A stretch of DNA of 11,182 nucleotides from Caulobacteraceae bacterium. GTDB taxonomy: Bacteria; Pseudomonadota; Alphaproteobacteria; Caulobacterales; Caulobacteraceae. Below, in pieces: positions 1 to 6,207 of the stretch. The notes under the pieces were generated by a model, which ran no database searches, was not told the origin of the DNA, and worked only from the letters and a program-made list of their open reading frames with translations. The stretch spans positions 1 through 11,182 of the forward strand of contig CANGRP010000056.1 in assembly GCA_947456005.1 (NCBI GenBank), in the 5' to 3' direction. The first letter of the stretch is position 1; each line of letters opens with the position of its first letter. A program made the position numbers and the translations under genes.

Positions 1-433
1 GGAAGCGGGGCAGGACCGGCCGCAGGGTCCGGCCCAGGCCGGAGAGGAGGCCAAAGGCCGGCGACAGGGCCAGGGCGCGGATCGCCGCCCGGGTCCGCCT
101 TCCCGCGGCGGGGCGGGGCGCGGCCTCCAGCACGGCGGCCTGGCCGACCTCGAAGAGGCGGTGGTACTCCACCCCGGACGGGCAGGTGGTCTCACAGGCT
201 CGGCAGCCGAGGCAGGCGTCGAGCGCCTCGCGGGTCAGGTCGGTGACCGGCTCGCCCTCCAGGGCCTGCTTCATCAGGTAGATGCGGCCGCGGGGCCCCA
301 TCAGCTCCTCGCCGGTCAGCTGGTAGGTGGGGCAGGTGGCGTTGCACATGCCGCAGTGGACGCAGGCCCTCAGGGCGGTCTCGGCGACCTGCCGGGCCTC
401 GCCGGCCAGGGTATCGGTCAGGCGGGTGCGCAT
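1..433 (-). CDS. glcF: Glycolate oxidase iron-sulfur subunit GlcF (partial, N-terminal 144 codons)
   Basis: This is the Fe-S subunit of glycolate oxidase, which passes electrons from the flavin subunits (GlcD/GlcE) towards the respiratory chain. Translating the minus strand from the ATG at 433 gives an open frame to the window edge. It contains two classic 4Fe-4S motifs, CVHCGMCNATCP (residues 24-35) and CLGCRACETTCP (74-85), with GPRGRIYLMK between them, as in known GlcF proteins. The later cysteine-rich domain would lie beyond the left edge. The start is well supported: the ATG follows the glcE stop with no gap (TGA then ATG), and GGAGG sits just upstream inside the last codons of glcE, so translation is probably coupled. 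The truncation is only the window boundary; no lesion is visible. The related anaerobic glycerol-3-phosphate dehydrogenase subunit GlpC is unlikely, given the adjacent glcE. Confidence 0.95.
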   Translation of the reverse strand, partial: MRTRLTDTLAGEARQVAETALRACVHCGMCNATCPTYQLTGEELMGPRGRIYLMKQALEGEPVTDLTREALDACLGCRACETTCPSGVEYHRLFEVGQAAVLEAAPRPAAGRRTRAAIRALALSPAFGLLSGLGRTLRPVLPRF

Positions 434-1519
434 TCAGACCTCCGGATACATGCGGCCGGGATTGAGGATCCGGTCCGGGTCCAGGGCCGCCTTGATCCTC
501 TGGTGCAGGGCCAGGAGCGGCGCCGGCAGGGGCTGGAAGGCGGGGTCGGCGGTTCCCCGGATCCTCCGGATGTGGCCACCCAGCCGGGCGGCTGCGTCCC
601 AGTCGCCGGGCGACGGCGCAGCAGCCCTCAGCCAGCGCACGCCGCCGGCCTGGTCCCAGGGCAGAGCCTCGAAGTCTCCCGCCGGCCCGGTACGGGGCAG
701 GGCGATGCGCCAGAGCCCTTCTCCGCCAGCCAGGATCGGATGCGAGAGGTCACGGATCGCCGCCCAGCCTGCCGGGTCCGCCGCCTCGCCGCCGATGCCG
801 GCGACGGCGGCCTCGACGCCGGCGCGACCGCCAGACAGGCGCAGGTGCAGCTCCTCGCCATCATGGAAGGCGCCGGAGAGGGGCAGGGGCCTGCGCATCA
901 GGTCGGCGACCCGGCGCCGGCCCTCCTCGCCGGGAAGGTCCAGGGTCAGGGCGGCCTCGACGGCGGGCCGGGGAACCACCCGCAGGGAGACGTCCAGGAG
1001 GACGCCAAGGGTCCCTTGGGCGCCGGCCATGAGGCGGAAGGCGTCAAAGCCCGCCACGTTCTTGAACACCGTGCCCCCGAACCGCAGGACCTCGCCCCGG
1101 CCATTGAGGACCCGGACGCCGAGGACGTAGTCGCGCAGGGCGCCGGTGAAGGGCCGGCGGGGCCCGGAGAGCCCAGAGGCCACCGCCCCGCCCAGGGTTC
1201 CCCCTGGACCGAAGCGGGGCGGCTCGAAGGCCAGCATCTGGCCGTTCGCCTCGAGAAGGGCCTCAATCTCGGCCAACGGCGTCCCTGCCCGGGCGGTCAG
1301 AACCAGCTCAGCGGGATCGTAGGCCACCACCCCGCGATGGCCGGCCGTTTCCAGGGGCTCGCCGGCGACGGGGCGTCCCTGGCCCGCGCGCGTGCCCGCC
1401 CCCCGGATCTCCAGGACGCGCCGCTCCGCCGCCGCCGACCGCACTGCGCCGGCCAAGACCTCTGTCAGGTCGGCTTCAGAAGCATTCGAGGTGGGCAAAG
1501 GGCAGGGCTCCTTCGCCAA
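434..1519 (-). CDS. glcE: Glycolate oxidase FAD-binding subunit GlcE
   Basis: GlcE is the second flavoprotein-like subunit of glycolate oxidase and works with GlcD and GlcF to oxidise glycolate to glyoxylate. The 361-residue product carries an FAD_binding_4 (PCMH) fold: the GRPVAGEPLETAGHRGVVAYDP region near residues 48-69, GGAVASGLSGPRRP (110-123), KNVAGFD (153-159), and the typical NPGRMYPEV end (353-361). The length matches the family (about 350 residues in E. coli). The start is a TTG at 1519; no in-frame ATG lies just upstream or near the N-terminus. A purine-rich AAGGAAGGGGGGG lies upstream of the TTG. Residues 4-19 (from EPCPLPTS) are encoded by a copy of the glcD/glcE overlap that also exists 2.3 kb away behind glcD. 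There the same frame opens with ATG, so the present TTG-GCG-AAG start appears to be donated by inserted DNA. glcF follows without a gap. The next gene upstream on this strand is the amine oxidase, 122 bp away, not glcD. Confidence 0.94.
   Translation of the reverse strand: MAKEPCPLPTSNASEADLTEVLAGAVRSAAAERRVLEIRGAGTRAGQGRPVAGEPLETAGHRGVVAYDPAELVLTARAGTPLAEIEALLEANGQMLAFEPPRFGPGGTLGGAVASGLSGPRRPFTGALRDYVLGVRVLNGRGEVLRFGGTVFKNVAGFDAFRLMAGAQGTLGVLLDVSLRVVPRPAVEAALTLDLPGEEGRRRVADLMRRPLPLSGAFHDGEELHLRLSGGRAGVEAAVAGIGGEAADPAGWAAIRDLSHPILAGGEGLWRIALPRTGPAGDFEALPWDQAGGVRWLRAAAPSPGDWDAAARLGGHIRRIRGTADPAFQPLPAPLLALHQRIKAALDPDRILNPGRMYPEV
1467..1511. repeat. 45-bp direct repeat, left copy (duplicated glcD/glcE overlap)
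   Basis: This segment matches 3761-3805 at 41 of 45 positions, with 26 consecutive identical bases at 1486-1511. It lies at the 5' end of glcE. Read on the minus strand in the glcD frame it encodes GALPFAHLECF followed by TGA, which is the glcD C-terminus (GALPFAHLERF) with one substitution. Read in the glcE frame it encodes EPCPLPTSNASEADLT. A sequence preserving both frames is best explained as a duplicate of an original overlapping glcD-glcE junction. It marks the left border of the inserted segment. Confidence 0.9.
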
Positions 1520-1641
1520 GGTTGACGTGCCCCCCCTTCCTTGTCCAGCCAGACGCTAGCTCTAGCCTGCGTTCGGCCTGAGGCGTTCCGACTGATGGGG
1601 GTGGTCACTTGGGAGACTACAGGTCCCGCCTTGCGCCAGGT
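1520..1641. other. 122-bp spacer between amine oxidase gene and glcE
   Basis: This non-coding gap lies on the minus-strand path from the amine oxidase stop to the glcE TTG. I see no intrinsic terminator (no strong stem followed by a T-run on that strand), so read-through from the oxidase gene into glcEF is possible. A small perfect inverted repeat, GCTAG-CT-CTAGC, lies at 1555-1566; its role is unknown. The G-rich stretch at the glcE end may act as the ribosome binding region. I found no convincing -35/-10 pair for glcE here. Confidence 0.5.
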
Positions 1642-2958
1642 TCAGCGGATCCTGGCGTTCAGGAGTCGGGCGGCGGACTGGGCGGCCTTTCCGCCTTGCC
1701 GCCATGCGCCGCCAACCGTGATCGCCAAGGGATCATCACCGGCATCTCCCGCGAAGAACAAACGATCTTCAATGGGTTGCGAATAGATCCTGCGGGCATC
1801 TGCATGGCCCACTGTCTGGTGCGGATAAGAGCCCAGAGCGAACGCATCCCCCAGCCAATGTGTAGCGGCGCTGGCCTGAACTCGCGCTGCACTGCCGATG
1901 ACATTCTTGAGCAAGCTCAGGGCGAAGGCCTCCATTGCGGGTTGACCTTCGGCGCTCAACCGCCGCGACATCGGGCCAGGGATCAGCGCGGTGATCATCT
2001 GCTTGTCGGGCGACACGAGCAGCGCGTGATACTGTCCTTGCTGAACATGGCTGTTGGAAATGGCATACTCAGGCAAATCGGGGATGGGCCGGTCGAGCAC
2101 CATGGCCACCTTCTCCAAGGCTCCCATCGGCAAGTTATTGATGGCCGTCTGGGTGGCTACAGGCAGGGCGGGATCGAACCGAAGGGCGCCGGACGCCAAG
2201 ACTCCTGTCGGCACCGTTACAATGGCCTTTCGCGCACGAATCTGACCGAAGGCCCCCTCAGCCGTGACGCCGTGAGCCTCCGACCAGGTCAGCCGTGTCA
2301 CAGGACTGTTGAGCCGGACGGGTAAGTCGCGCGCCAGACCTTGAACCAACGAGCCCATGCCGATGTCGGGGATGAGGTCTTCGCCCGCTTCGAGCACATA
2401 GTATCCGTCGCGGGACACACGGTCGGGGTCGTCACCCATCTCAACGGCCCATATGTTCTTCAAGTGGCGTTGCGCGGGGGTGGGATTGGGAATTGTCGCT
2501 CCAAGCGGCCGATCCTTCAGCCCTGTCAGCAGCAGCCTCTGGCGCAGCTCCCAGGTTGATGCCGCCCCAAGGACAGCCTTCCACGTCACATCCCGGCTGA
2601 GGGAGCCCTGGTCGAAGGCTGCGCCATCTGAGTAGCTGCTTTCGAGCAGGCCGACGCCCGCCTGACGCGCCAAGGGTACAAGGGGGTTGGTTGCTTTGTT
2701 GTGCAGCCAGTAGGGACCCCGATCAAAAGCGCGCCCTAGCGTGCCTGTCTCTGTCAGGGCCCGGCCCCCAATTCGGTCGCGAGCCTCAAGGATCACTGCC
2801 GATAAGCCAAGCGCCTTCAGGGCCCGCGCCGCCGAGATCCCGGCGACGCCCGCCCCGATGATGATGACGTCCGTGTCCGTCACGGTTCCCGCGCGAGCCG
2901 CAAAGCCAATCGCGGCGACACCTAGGCCCGCCAGAGCCGCGCGACGATCCATGAGCAT
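1642..2958 (-). CDS. Flavin monoamine oxidase-family FAD-dependent oxidoreductase with Tat-like leader
   Basis: This 438-residue FAD enzyme of the amino-oxidase family (Pfam PF01593 type) probably oxidises an amine or related substrate using O2 or another acceptor; the substrate is not predictable. Visible features are a Rossmann dinucleotide site, DVIIIGAGVAG (residues 30-40), with the ribose-binding acid in LEARDRIGGRA (57-67); the GPYWLHNKATNPL segment typical near the family's active-site entry; and a C-terminal FAD-contact motif, RLFFAGDAGDDPLAITVGG. The N-terminus, MDRRAALAGLGVAAIGFAARAG, resembles a short twin-arginine signal (RR then a hydrophobic stretch then Ala-rich), suggesting folded export to the periplasm. 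The ATG at 2958 was chosen because GGAGG lies 6 bases upstream; the ATG at 2952 is an alternative. The frame remains open upstream to 3201, but that part is antisense to the TetR gene. It is transcribed divergently from the TetR gene, from a promoter overlapped by two operators. Its base composition is less G+C-rich than its neighbours. Confidence 0.9.
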   Translation of the reverse strand: MLMDRRAALAGLGVAAIGFAARAGTVTDTDVIIIGAGVAGISAARALKALGLSAVILEARDRIGGRALTETGTLGRAFDRGPYWLHNKATNPLVPLARQAGVGLLESSYSDGAAFDQGSLSRDVTWKAVLGAASTWELRQRLLLTGLKDRPLGATIPNPTPAQRHLKNIWAVEMGDDPDRVSRDGYYVLEAGEDLIPDIGMGSLVQGLARDLPVRLNSPVTRLTWSEAHGVTAEGAFGQIRARKAIVTVPTGVLASGALRFDPALPVATQTAINNLPMGALEKVAMVLDRPIPDLPEYAISNSHVQQGQYHALLVSPDKQMITALIPGPMSRRLSAEGQPAMEAFALSLLKNVIGSAARVQASAATHWLGDAFALGSYPHQTVGHADARRIYSQPIEDRLFFAGDAGDDPLAITVGGAWRQGGKAAQSAARLLNARIR

Positions 2959-2973
2959 GGGGGTCCTCCAAAA

Positions 2974-2991
2974 ATGAGAGAATTCTCGTAT
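2974..2991. promoter_or_regulatory. Palindromic operator O1 for the TetR regulator
   Basis: The 18-mer ATGAGAGAATTCTCGTAT has the perfect core palindrome GAGAATTCTC and symmetric outer AT bases. It is identical to the site at 3000-3017 except that the central two bases are swapped (AT versus TA). The centres are 26 bp apart. The site lies around the expected transcription start of the oxidase gene and next to the TetR-gene -35 element. Assignment to the adjacent TetR protein is inferred from position and symmetry. Confidence 0.8.
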
Positions 2992-3020
2992 TTGGAGATA
3001 TGAGAGATATCTCGTATTGT
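2992..3020 (+). promoter_or_regulatory. Predicted promoter of the TetR gene
   Basis: A sigma70-like pair is visible: -35 TTGGAG (2992-2997), 17-bp spacer, -10 TATTGT (3015-3020). This would give a leader of about 30 nt to the GTG start at 3059. The second operator lies wholly inside the spacer and -10, as expected for autorepression. Confidence 0.6.
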
Positions 3021-3023
3021 CAA
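2995..3023 (-). promoter_or_regulatory. Predicted promoter of the amine oxidase gene
   Basis: On the minus strand a perfect -35 TTGACA (3023-3018) is followed by a 17-bp spacer and a -10 TATCTC (3000-2995). The transcript would start near 2988 and reach the ATG at 2958. Operator O2 fills the spacer, so bound TetR would block polymerase here and at the overlapping divergent promoter at once. Confidence 0.7.
3000..3017. promoter_or_regulatory. Palindromic operator O2 for the TetR regulator
   Basis: The 18-mer ATGAGAGATATCTCGTAT has the perfect core GAGATATCTC and is the same motif as the site at 2974-2991 apart from the central dinucleotide. It sits between the -35 and -10 boxes of both divergent promoters. 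The duplicated palindrome and its location strongly suggest a repressor binding site; the identity of the binding protein is inferred. Confidence 0.82.
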
Positions 3024-3058
3024 GGTGACATTCCGGATCGGGAAGAAGGCAGTCGTTT

Positions 3059-3700
3059 GTGAGCGCGCCAAAGGCCAAGCGGCCCAGCCAGGATCGCGGA
3101 CATCGACGTGTCCAGATGCTGCTGGACGTGGCGGCCGACCTGATCCTGCTCCATGGAGCCGAAGGTCTCAGAATGGACATGGTCGCAAGGCAGGCGGCCA
3201 CATCCCCCGGTTCGCTCTACCAGTTCTTCCCCAATCGGGCGGCTCTTCTGACCGCCCTTATGGATCGCTATGCCGAAGAGATCGTCGATCTGGCGTCGGC
3301 GATTGTTCGCCAACAGCGGGAGGCTCCTCCTCCGTCCATGATCGAGGCGGCGCGCGCGTTCCTTCAGCCCTTTCTGGATTTCTATGCGCGGAACCGGGCG
3401 TATGTGATCCTGTCTGAAGCCTCAGATCGGATCTTTGCCGGTCACGGCCATCACTTCAGCGAGGATGCCTCGGTCGCCGAGGCGATGGCGGAGGTTCTTC
3501 GCCCCTATGTGGGCGACGGAACCCAGGCCAGGCTGGACCCCGTATGTCGGATGTTGGTGGTCGTGGCCCATGCCGCAATTGCGGCTTCCTATGACCTCGG
3601 TGAGGAAGACCGAACCCTCTGGCTCCTGGAGTTGGAGCGCCTCTTGCAGAGCTACATCAGCACCCTGCAGGACGCCGACGCGAGCACGGCGCCCCTCTGA
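3059..3700 (+). CDS. TetR/AcrR-family transcriptional repressor
   Basis: This 213-residue one-component regulator has the usual TetR length. The N-terminal helix-turn-helix spans roughly residues 18-62, with the recognition region MVARQAATSPGSLYQFFPNR (41-60) matching the family pattern (A..AG.S.GSLY.YF..K). The remainder is a helical ligand-binding and dimerisation domain; the ligand is unknown. The start is GTG at 3059, with GAAGAAGG about 9 bases upstream. It is divergent from the amine oxidase gene with a 100-bp intergenic region holding two palindromes, so it most likely represses both itself and the oxidase and is released by the oxidase substrate or a related molecule (inference). It is convergent with glcD, whose 3' end is 69 bp away. 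It belongs to the segment inserted between glcD and glcE. Confidence 0.93.
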   Translation: MSAPKAKRPSQDRGHRRVQMLLDVAADLILLHGAEGLRMDMVARQAATSPGSLYQFFPNRAALLTALMDRYAEEIVDLASAIVRQQREAPPPSMIEAARAFLQPFLDFYARNRAYVILSEASDRIFAGHGHHFSEDASVAEAMAEVLRPYVGDGTQARLDPVCRMLVVVAHAAIAASYDLGEEDRTLWLLELERLLQSYISTLQDADASTAPL

Positions 3701-3753
3701 ACGGTCCTGGAAAGCGACTTCGACCTGTTCCGGGCGCCGGTACGGACGGGCGT

Positions 3754-3807
3754 CTACGTGAGGTCGGCGTCAGAACCGCTCGAGGTGGGCAAAGGGCAGG
3801 GCTCCAT
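3754..3807 (-). pseudogene. glcE: Relic of the original glcE start (17 codons)
   Basis: On the minus strand, an ATG inside the last codons of glcD opens the frame MEPCPLPTSSGSDADLT and then meets TAG. The present glcE begins MAKEPCPLPTSNASEADLTEV, so this short frame is recognisably the former glcE N-terminus, cut off where inserted DNA begins. It implies that glcE originally started at this ATG and overlapped the glcD 3' end by 38 nt. The amino-acid and nucleotide match is directly visible; the history is inferred. It is unlikely to be functional. Confidence 0.75.
3761..3805. repeat. 45-bp direct repeat, right copy (glcD 3' end)
   Basis: This is the partner of 1467-1511, with 41 of 45 positions identical and 3780-3805 identical to 1486-1511. 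It contains the last codons and stop of glcD. The four differences are clustered at the end away from the identical run, around the glcD stop. It marks the right border of the inserted segment. Confidence 0.9.
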
Positions 3808-5269
3808 TGTGCACGTGCATGCCGCCGTACTCGGCGCAGCGGGCGAGGGTGGGGATGGCCTTGCCGGGATTGAGCAGGCCCAGGGGGTCGAAGGCGGCCT
3901 TGAGGGCGTGGAAGGCGTTGACCTCGGCCTCGCTGAACTGGACGCACATCTGGTTGATCTTCTCCCGGCCGACCCCGTGCTCGCCGGTGATGGAGCCGCC
4001 CACCGAGACGCAGAGCTCCAGGATGGCGCCGCCCAGGGCCTCGGCCTTGGCCAGGTCGCCGTCGAGGTTGGCGTCGTAGAGGATCAGGGGGTGCAGGTTG
4101 CCGTCGCCGGCATGAAAGACATTGGCGACCCCCAGGCCGTGCGCCTCCGCCAGCCGCCCCATCTCGGCCAGGACGAAGGGCAGGGACTTTCGGGGGATGG
4201 TCCCGTCGATGCAGTAGTAGTCGGGCGCCAGCCGCCCCATGGCCGGGAAGGCGCCCTTGCGGCCCGCCCAGAAGCGCCGGCGCTCATCCTCGTCGCGGGC
4301 GATCCGGACCTCCGTCGCGCCGGACGCCCGCAGGAGGGCGGAGACCCGCTCGATCTCCTCGGCCACGTCCTCCGCCTGGCCGTCGATCTCGCACAGGAGG
4401 ATGGCGGCGGCGTCCTTGGGGTATCCGGCCCGGGCGAAGTCCTCGGCCGCCCGCAGGGCCGGCCCGTCCATCATCTCGAGCCCCGCCGGCGTGACGCCCG
4501 CCGCCATGATGGCGGCTACGGCCTCCGCCGCCCGGCCCACCTCATCGAAGGCGGCGAGGATGAGGCGCGTGGTTTCCGGCAGGGGCTGGAGGCGCAGGAG
4601 CACCTCGGTCACCACCCCCAGCAGGCCCTCCGAGCCCGTGAACAGGGCCATGAGGTCCAGGCCCGCCGCATCCGCCGCTGGCCCGCCAAGCGTCAGGACC
4701 TCTCCGTCCAGGGTGACGACCTGAACCGACAGGATGTTGTGCACGGTCAGGCCGTACTTCAGGCAGTGCACGCCGCCCGCGTTCTCGGCCACGTTGCCGC
4801 CGATCGAGCAGGCGATCTGGGATGAAGGGTCCGGAGCATAGAACAGTCCATGCGGCGCCGCCGCCTCGGAAACGGCCAGGTTGCGCACCCCCGGCTGGAC
4901 CCGGGCGGTGAGGGCGACGGGGTCGATCTCGAGGATCTTCGAGAACTTGGACATGACCAGCAGGACGCCGCCGGGAAAGGGCAGGGCCCCGCCGGAAAGG
5001 CCCGTGCCGGCGCCGCGGGTGACAACAGGGACTTCCAGCTCTGCGCAGGCCTTGAGGATGGCCCTCACCTGCTCCAGGGTCTCCGGCAGCACGACGGCGG
5101 CGGGAAGCGACCTGTAGGCGGGCAGGCCGTCGCTCTCGTAGGCGCGCAGGGCCTCGGCGCCGTCGAGATAGCCGCCGGCAGGCAGGAGCGGCGCCAGCCG
5201 GGCGCGCAGCACGCGCCGGTCCACCGGTGGAAATTCTGCATCGAGGCGGGGATCAAACTGGTCGAGCAT
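3770..5269 (-). CDS. glcD: Glycolate oxidase FAD-linked subunit GlcD
   Basis: This is the catalytic flavoprotein subunit of glycolate oxidase (glycolate to glyoxylate). It is 499 residues long, the usual GlcD size. The FAD_binding_4 (PCMH) domain shows RGAGTGLSG (85-93), PDPSS (146-150) and GGNVAENAGG (157-166). The FAD-oxidase C-terminal domain shows the active-site region HAGDGN (386-391) and GEHGVGR (429-435), followed by a NPGK segment near the end. D-lactate dehydrogenases share these motifs, but glcE and glcF nearby favour glycolate oxidase. The start is ATG at 5269, with a weak purine-rich GGGAAAA upstream. The last 12 codons lie in the 45-bp repeat whose other copy is at the 5' end of glcE, so the gene remained intact when foreign DNA entered immediately behind it. 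It is divergent from the SDR gene across 83 bp. Confidence 0.96.
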   Translation of the reverse strand: MLDQFDPRLDAEFPPVDRRVLRARLAPLLPAGGYLDGAEALRAYESDGLPAYRSLPAAVVLPETLEQVRAILKACAELEVPVVTRGAGTGLSGGALPFPGGVLLVMSKFSKILEIDPVALTARVQPGVRNLAVSEAAAPHGLFYAPDPSSQIACSIGGNVAENAGGVHCLKYGLTVHNILSVQVVTLDGEVLTLGGPAADAAGLDLMALFTGSEGLLGVVTEVLLRLQPLPETTRLILAAFDEVGRAAEAVAAIMAAGVTPAGLEMMDGPALRAAEDFARAGYPKDAAAILLCEIDGQAEDVAEEIERVSALLRASGATEVRIARDEDERRRFWAGRKGAFPAMGRLAPDYYCIDGTIPRKSLPFVLAEMGRLAEAHGLGVANVFHAGDGNLHPLILYDANLDGDLAKAEALGGAILELCVSVGGSITGEHGVGREKINQMCVQFSEAEVNAFHALKAAFDPLGLLNPGKAIPTLARCAEYGGMHVHNGALPFAHLERF

Positions 5270-5293
5270 CTCGGTTTTCCCGGGCGGCGGGTT

Positions 5294-5324
5294 TACATAG
5301 CGCCTGGACCGGGCCGCGCCACAA
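5294..5324 (-). promoter_or_regulatory. Weak candidate promoter for glcD
   Basis: On the minus strand, TTGTGG (5324-5319) and TATGTA (5299-5294) are separated by 19 bp and lie about 25 bp ahead of the glcD start, in the only A/T-richer patch of the divergent gap. The -35 match is poor and the spacing long, so this is only a candidate. I see no clear operator for a GntR-type glycolate regulator. Confidence 0.25.
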
Positions 5325-5352
5325 GGAATGCGCGCCCCAGAGGGAGAGCGAC

Positions 5353-6123
5353 ATGGATCTGGGACTCAAGGGCAAGAACGCCATCGTGACGGGCGCCACC
5401 CGCGGCATTGGCCGGGCCATCGCCGACCTCCTCGCCGACGAGGGGGTCAACGTCTCCGTCTGCGCGCGCAAGGCGGACGAGGTCGCCGCCACGGTGAGCG
5501 CCCTCGAGGCGAAGGGCGTCAAGGCCTTTGGCCAGGTGGTGGACATCGCCGACGGCGCCGCCCTGCAAGGCTTCGTGCGGGCCTCGGCCGAGGCGCTCGG
5601 CGGCCTCGACATCCTGGTCTCGAACGCCAGCGCCCTGGTTCAGGGCGCCCGCCCTGAGGATTGGAAGGCCATGTTCGAGATCGACATCCTGGGCGCCGTG
5701 AACGCCCTGGACGCCGCCCGGCCCCACCTCGAGGCCGCCGCCGGCAAGACGGGCGACGCCGCAGTGGTCCTGATTTCCTCCATCTCGGCCGCCGAGGCCG
5801 CCGCGCCTTCCGCCTACGGGGCGATGAAGGCGGCCCAGATCCACTTCGCCAAGGGGATCGCCCGTGAGGGCGCGGCGAAGGGCCTGCGCTGCAACGTCGT
5901 CTCGCCGGGAACCGTCTTCTTCGAGGGCGGCGTCTGGGGGAACGTCAAGGCGGCCATGCCGGCCTTCTTCGAGCAAATGCTGAAGCGCAACCCGACCGGA
6001 CGCATGGCCACGCCGGAAGAGATCGCCGCCGCCACGGTCTTCCTGTGCAGCCCCCGCTCGGCCTTCACCACAGGCATCAACATGGTGGTCGACGGCGGAC
6101 TCTCCCAGAGGGCGAATTTCTAA
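5353..6123 (+). CDS. SDR-family NAD(P)-dependent oxidoreductase
   Basis: This 256-residue classical short-chain dehydrogenase/reductase catalyses NAD(P)-dependent oxidation or reduction of an alcohol/carbonyl; the substrate is unknown. The cofactor motif TGATRGIG spans residues 13-20. LVSNAS (88-93) replaces the usual NAG with NAS. The catalytic residues are Ser142, Tyr155 and Lys159 (ISS...YGAMK). The position that usually holds the fourth active-site Asn reads Asp111 in EIDILG, a variation seen in part of the family. The C-terminal GINMVVDGG is typical. The ATG at 5353 was chosen for its GAGGGAGAG ribosome binding site; an upstream in-frame start at 5227 would run into glcD antisense and the promoter gap. 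It is first in a same-strand run with the unrecognised protein at 6208 and the dienelactone hydrolase-like gene at 6806. Confidence 0.92.
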   Translation: MDLGLKGKNAIVTGATRGIGRAIADLLADEGVNVSVCARKADEVAATVSALEAKGVKAFGQVVDIADGAALQGFVRASAEALGGLDILVSNASALVQGARPEDWKAMFEIDILGAVNALDAARPHLEAAAGKTGDAAVVLISSISAAEAAAPSAYGAMKAAQIHFAKGIAREGAAKGLRCNVVSPGTVFFEGGVWGNVKAAMPAFFEQMLKRNPTGRMATPEEIAAATVFLCSPRSAFTTGINMVVDGGLSQRANF

Positions 6124-6207
6124 GCGTTTTCAGGTTTGTGCTTGTGTCTACCGCGACTTCCTCGCAGGTTCCGCTGAACGAATCCGCGAGGGGGGTCCGG
6201 TCCGGGC

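Larger units (their letters stand above)
1512..3760. mobile_element. Inserted cargo segment splitting glcD from glcE (amine oxidase + TetR)
   Basis: This segment of about 2.25 kb lies between the two copies of the 45-bp repeat and separates glcD from glcE, which are normally adjacent. Its G+C is visibly lower than the flanks; for example, the 60 bases at 1741-1800 contain 32 G/C. It holds a complete, self-regulated pair: a flavin amine oxidase and a divergent TetR repressor with operators. No transposase, integrase or terminal inverted repeat is visible, so the mechanism is unknown. The repeats are too long for an ordinary insertion-sequence target duplication. They could be recombination (attL/attR-like) borders or a duplication made during illegitimate recombination. 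That this is an insertion is inferred from the split operon and the duplicated junction. Confidence 0.7.

Noticed and set aside
161..1525. Long plus-strand open frame opposite glcE
   Set aside because: It is antisense to a clear glcE (PCMH motifs and correct C-terminus), is Gly/Ala/Gln-rich with no domain pattern, and is a normal by-product of very high G+C.
2959..3201. N-terminal extension of the amine oxidase by 81 codons
   Set aside because: It would cross both promoters and operators and overlap the TetR gene; the ATG at 2958 has a good GGAGG and precedes a plausible leader peptide.
3701..3760. Terminator between the TetR gene and glcD
   Set aside because: The G/C-rich stretch shows no convincing stem followed by a T-run on either strand.
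1467..3805. 45-bp repeats as an ordinary insertion-sequence target-site duplication
   Set aside because: They are much longer than typical target duplications, are imperfect, and the block has no transposase or terminal inverted repeats; the insertion is therefore described without assigning an element type.
3758..4825. Long plus-strand open frame opposite glcD
   Set aside because: It is the antisense shadow of glcD, with low-complexity composition and no recognisable motif or ribosome binding site.
6124..6207. CCTCGC...GCGAGG inverted repeat as a terminator after the SDR gene
   Set aside because: The six-base arms are separated by more than 20 bases with no T-run, too weak to call in G+C-rich DNA.
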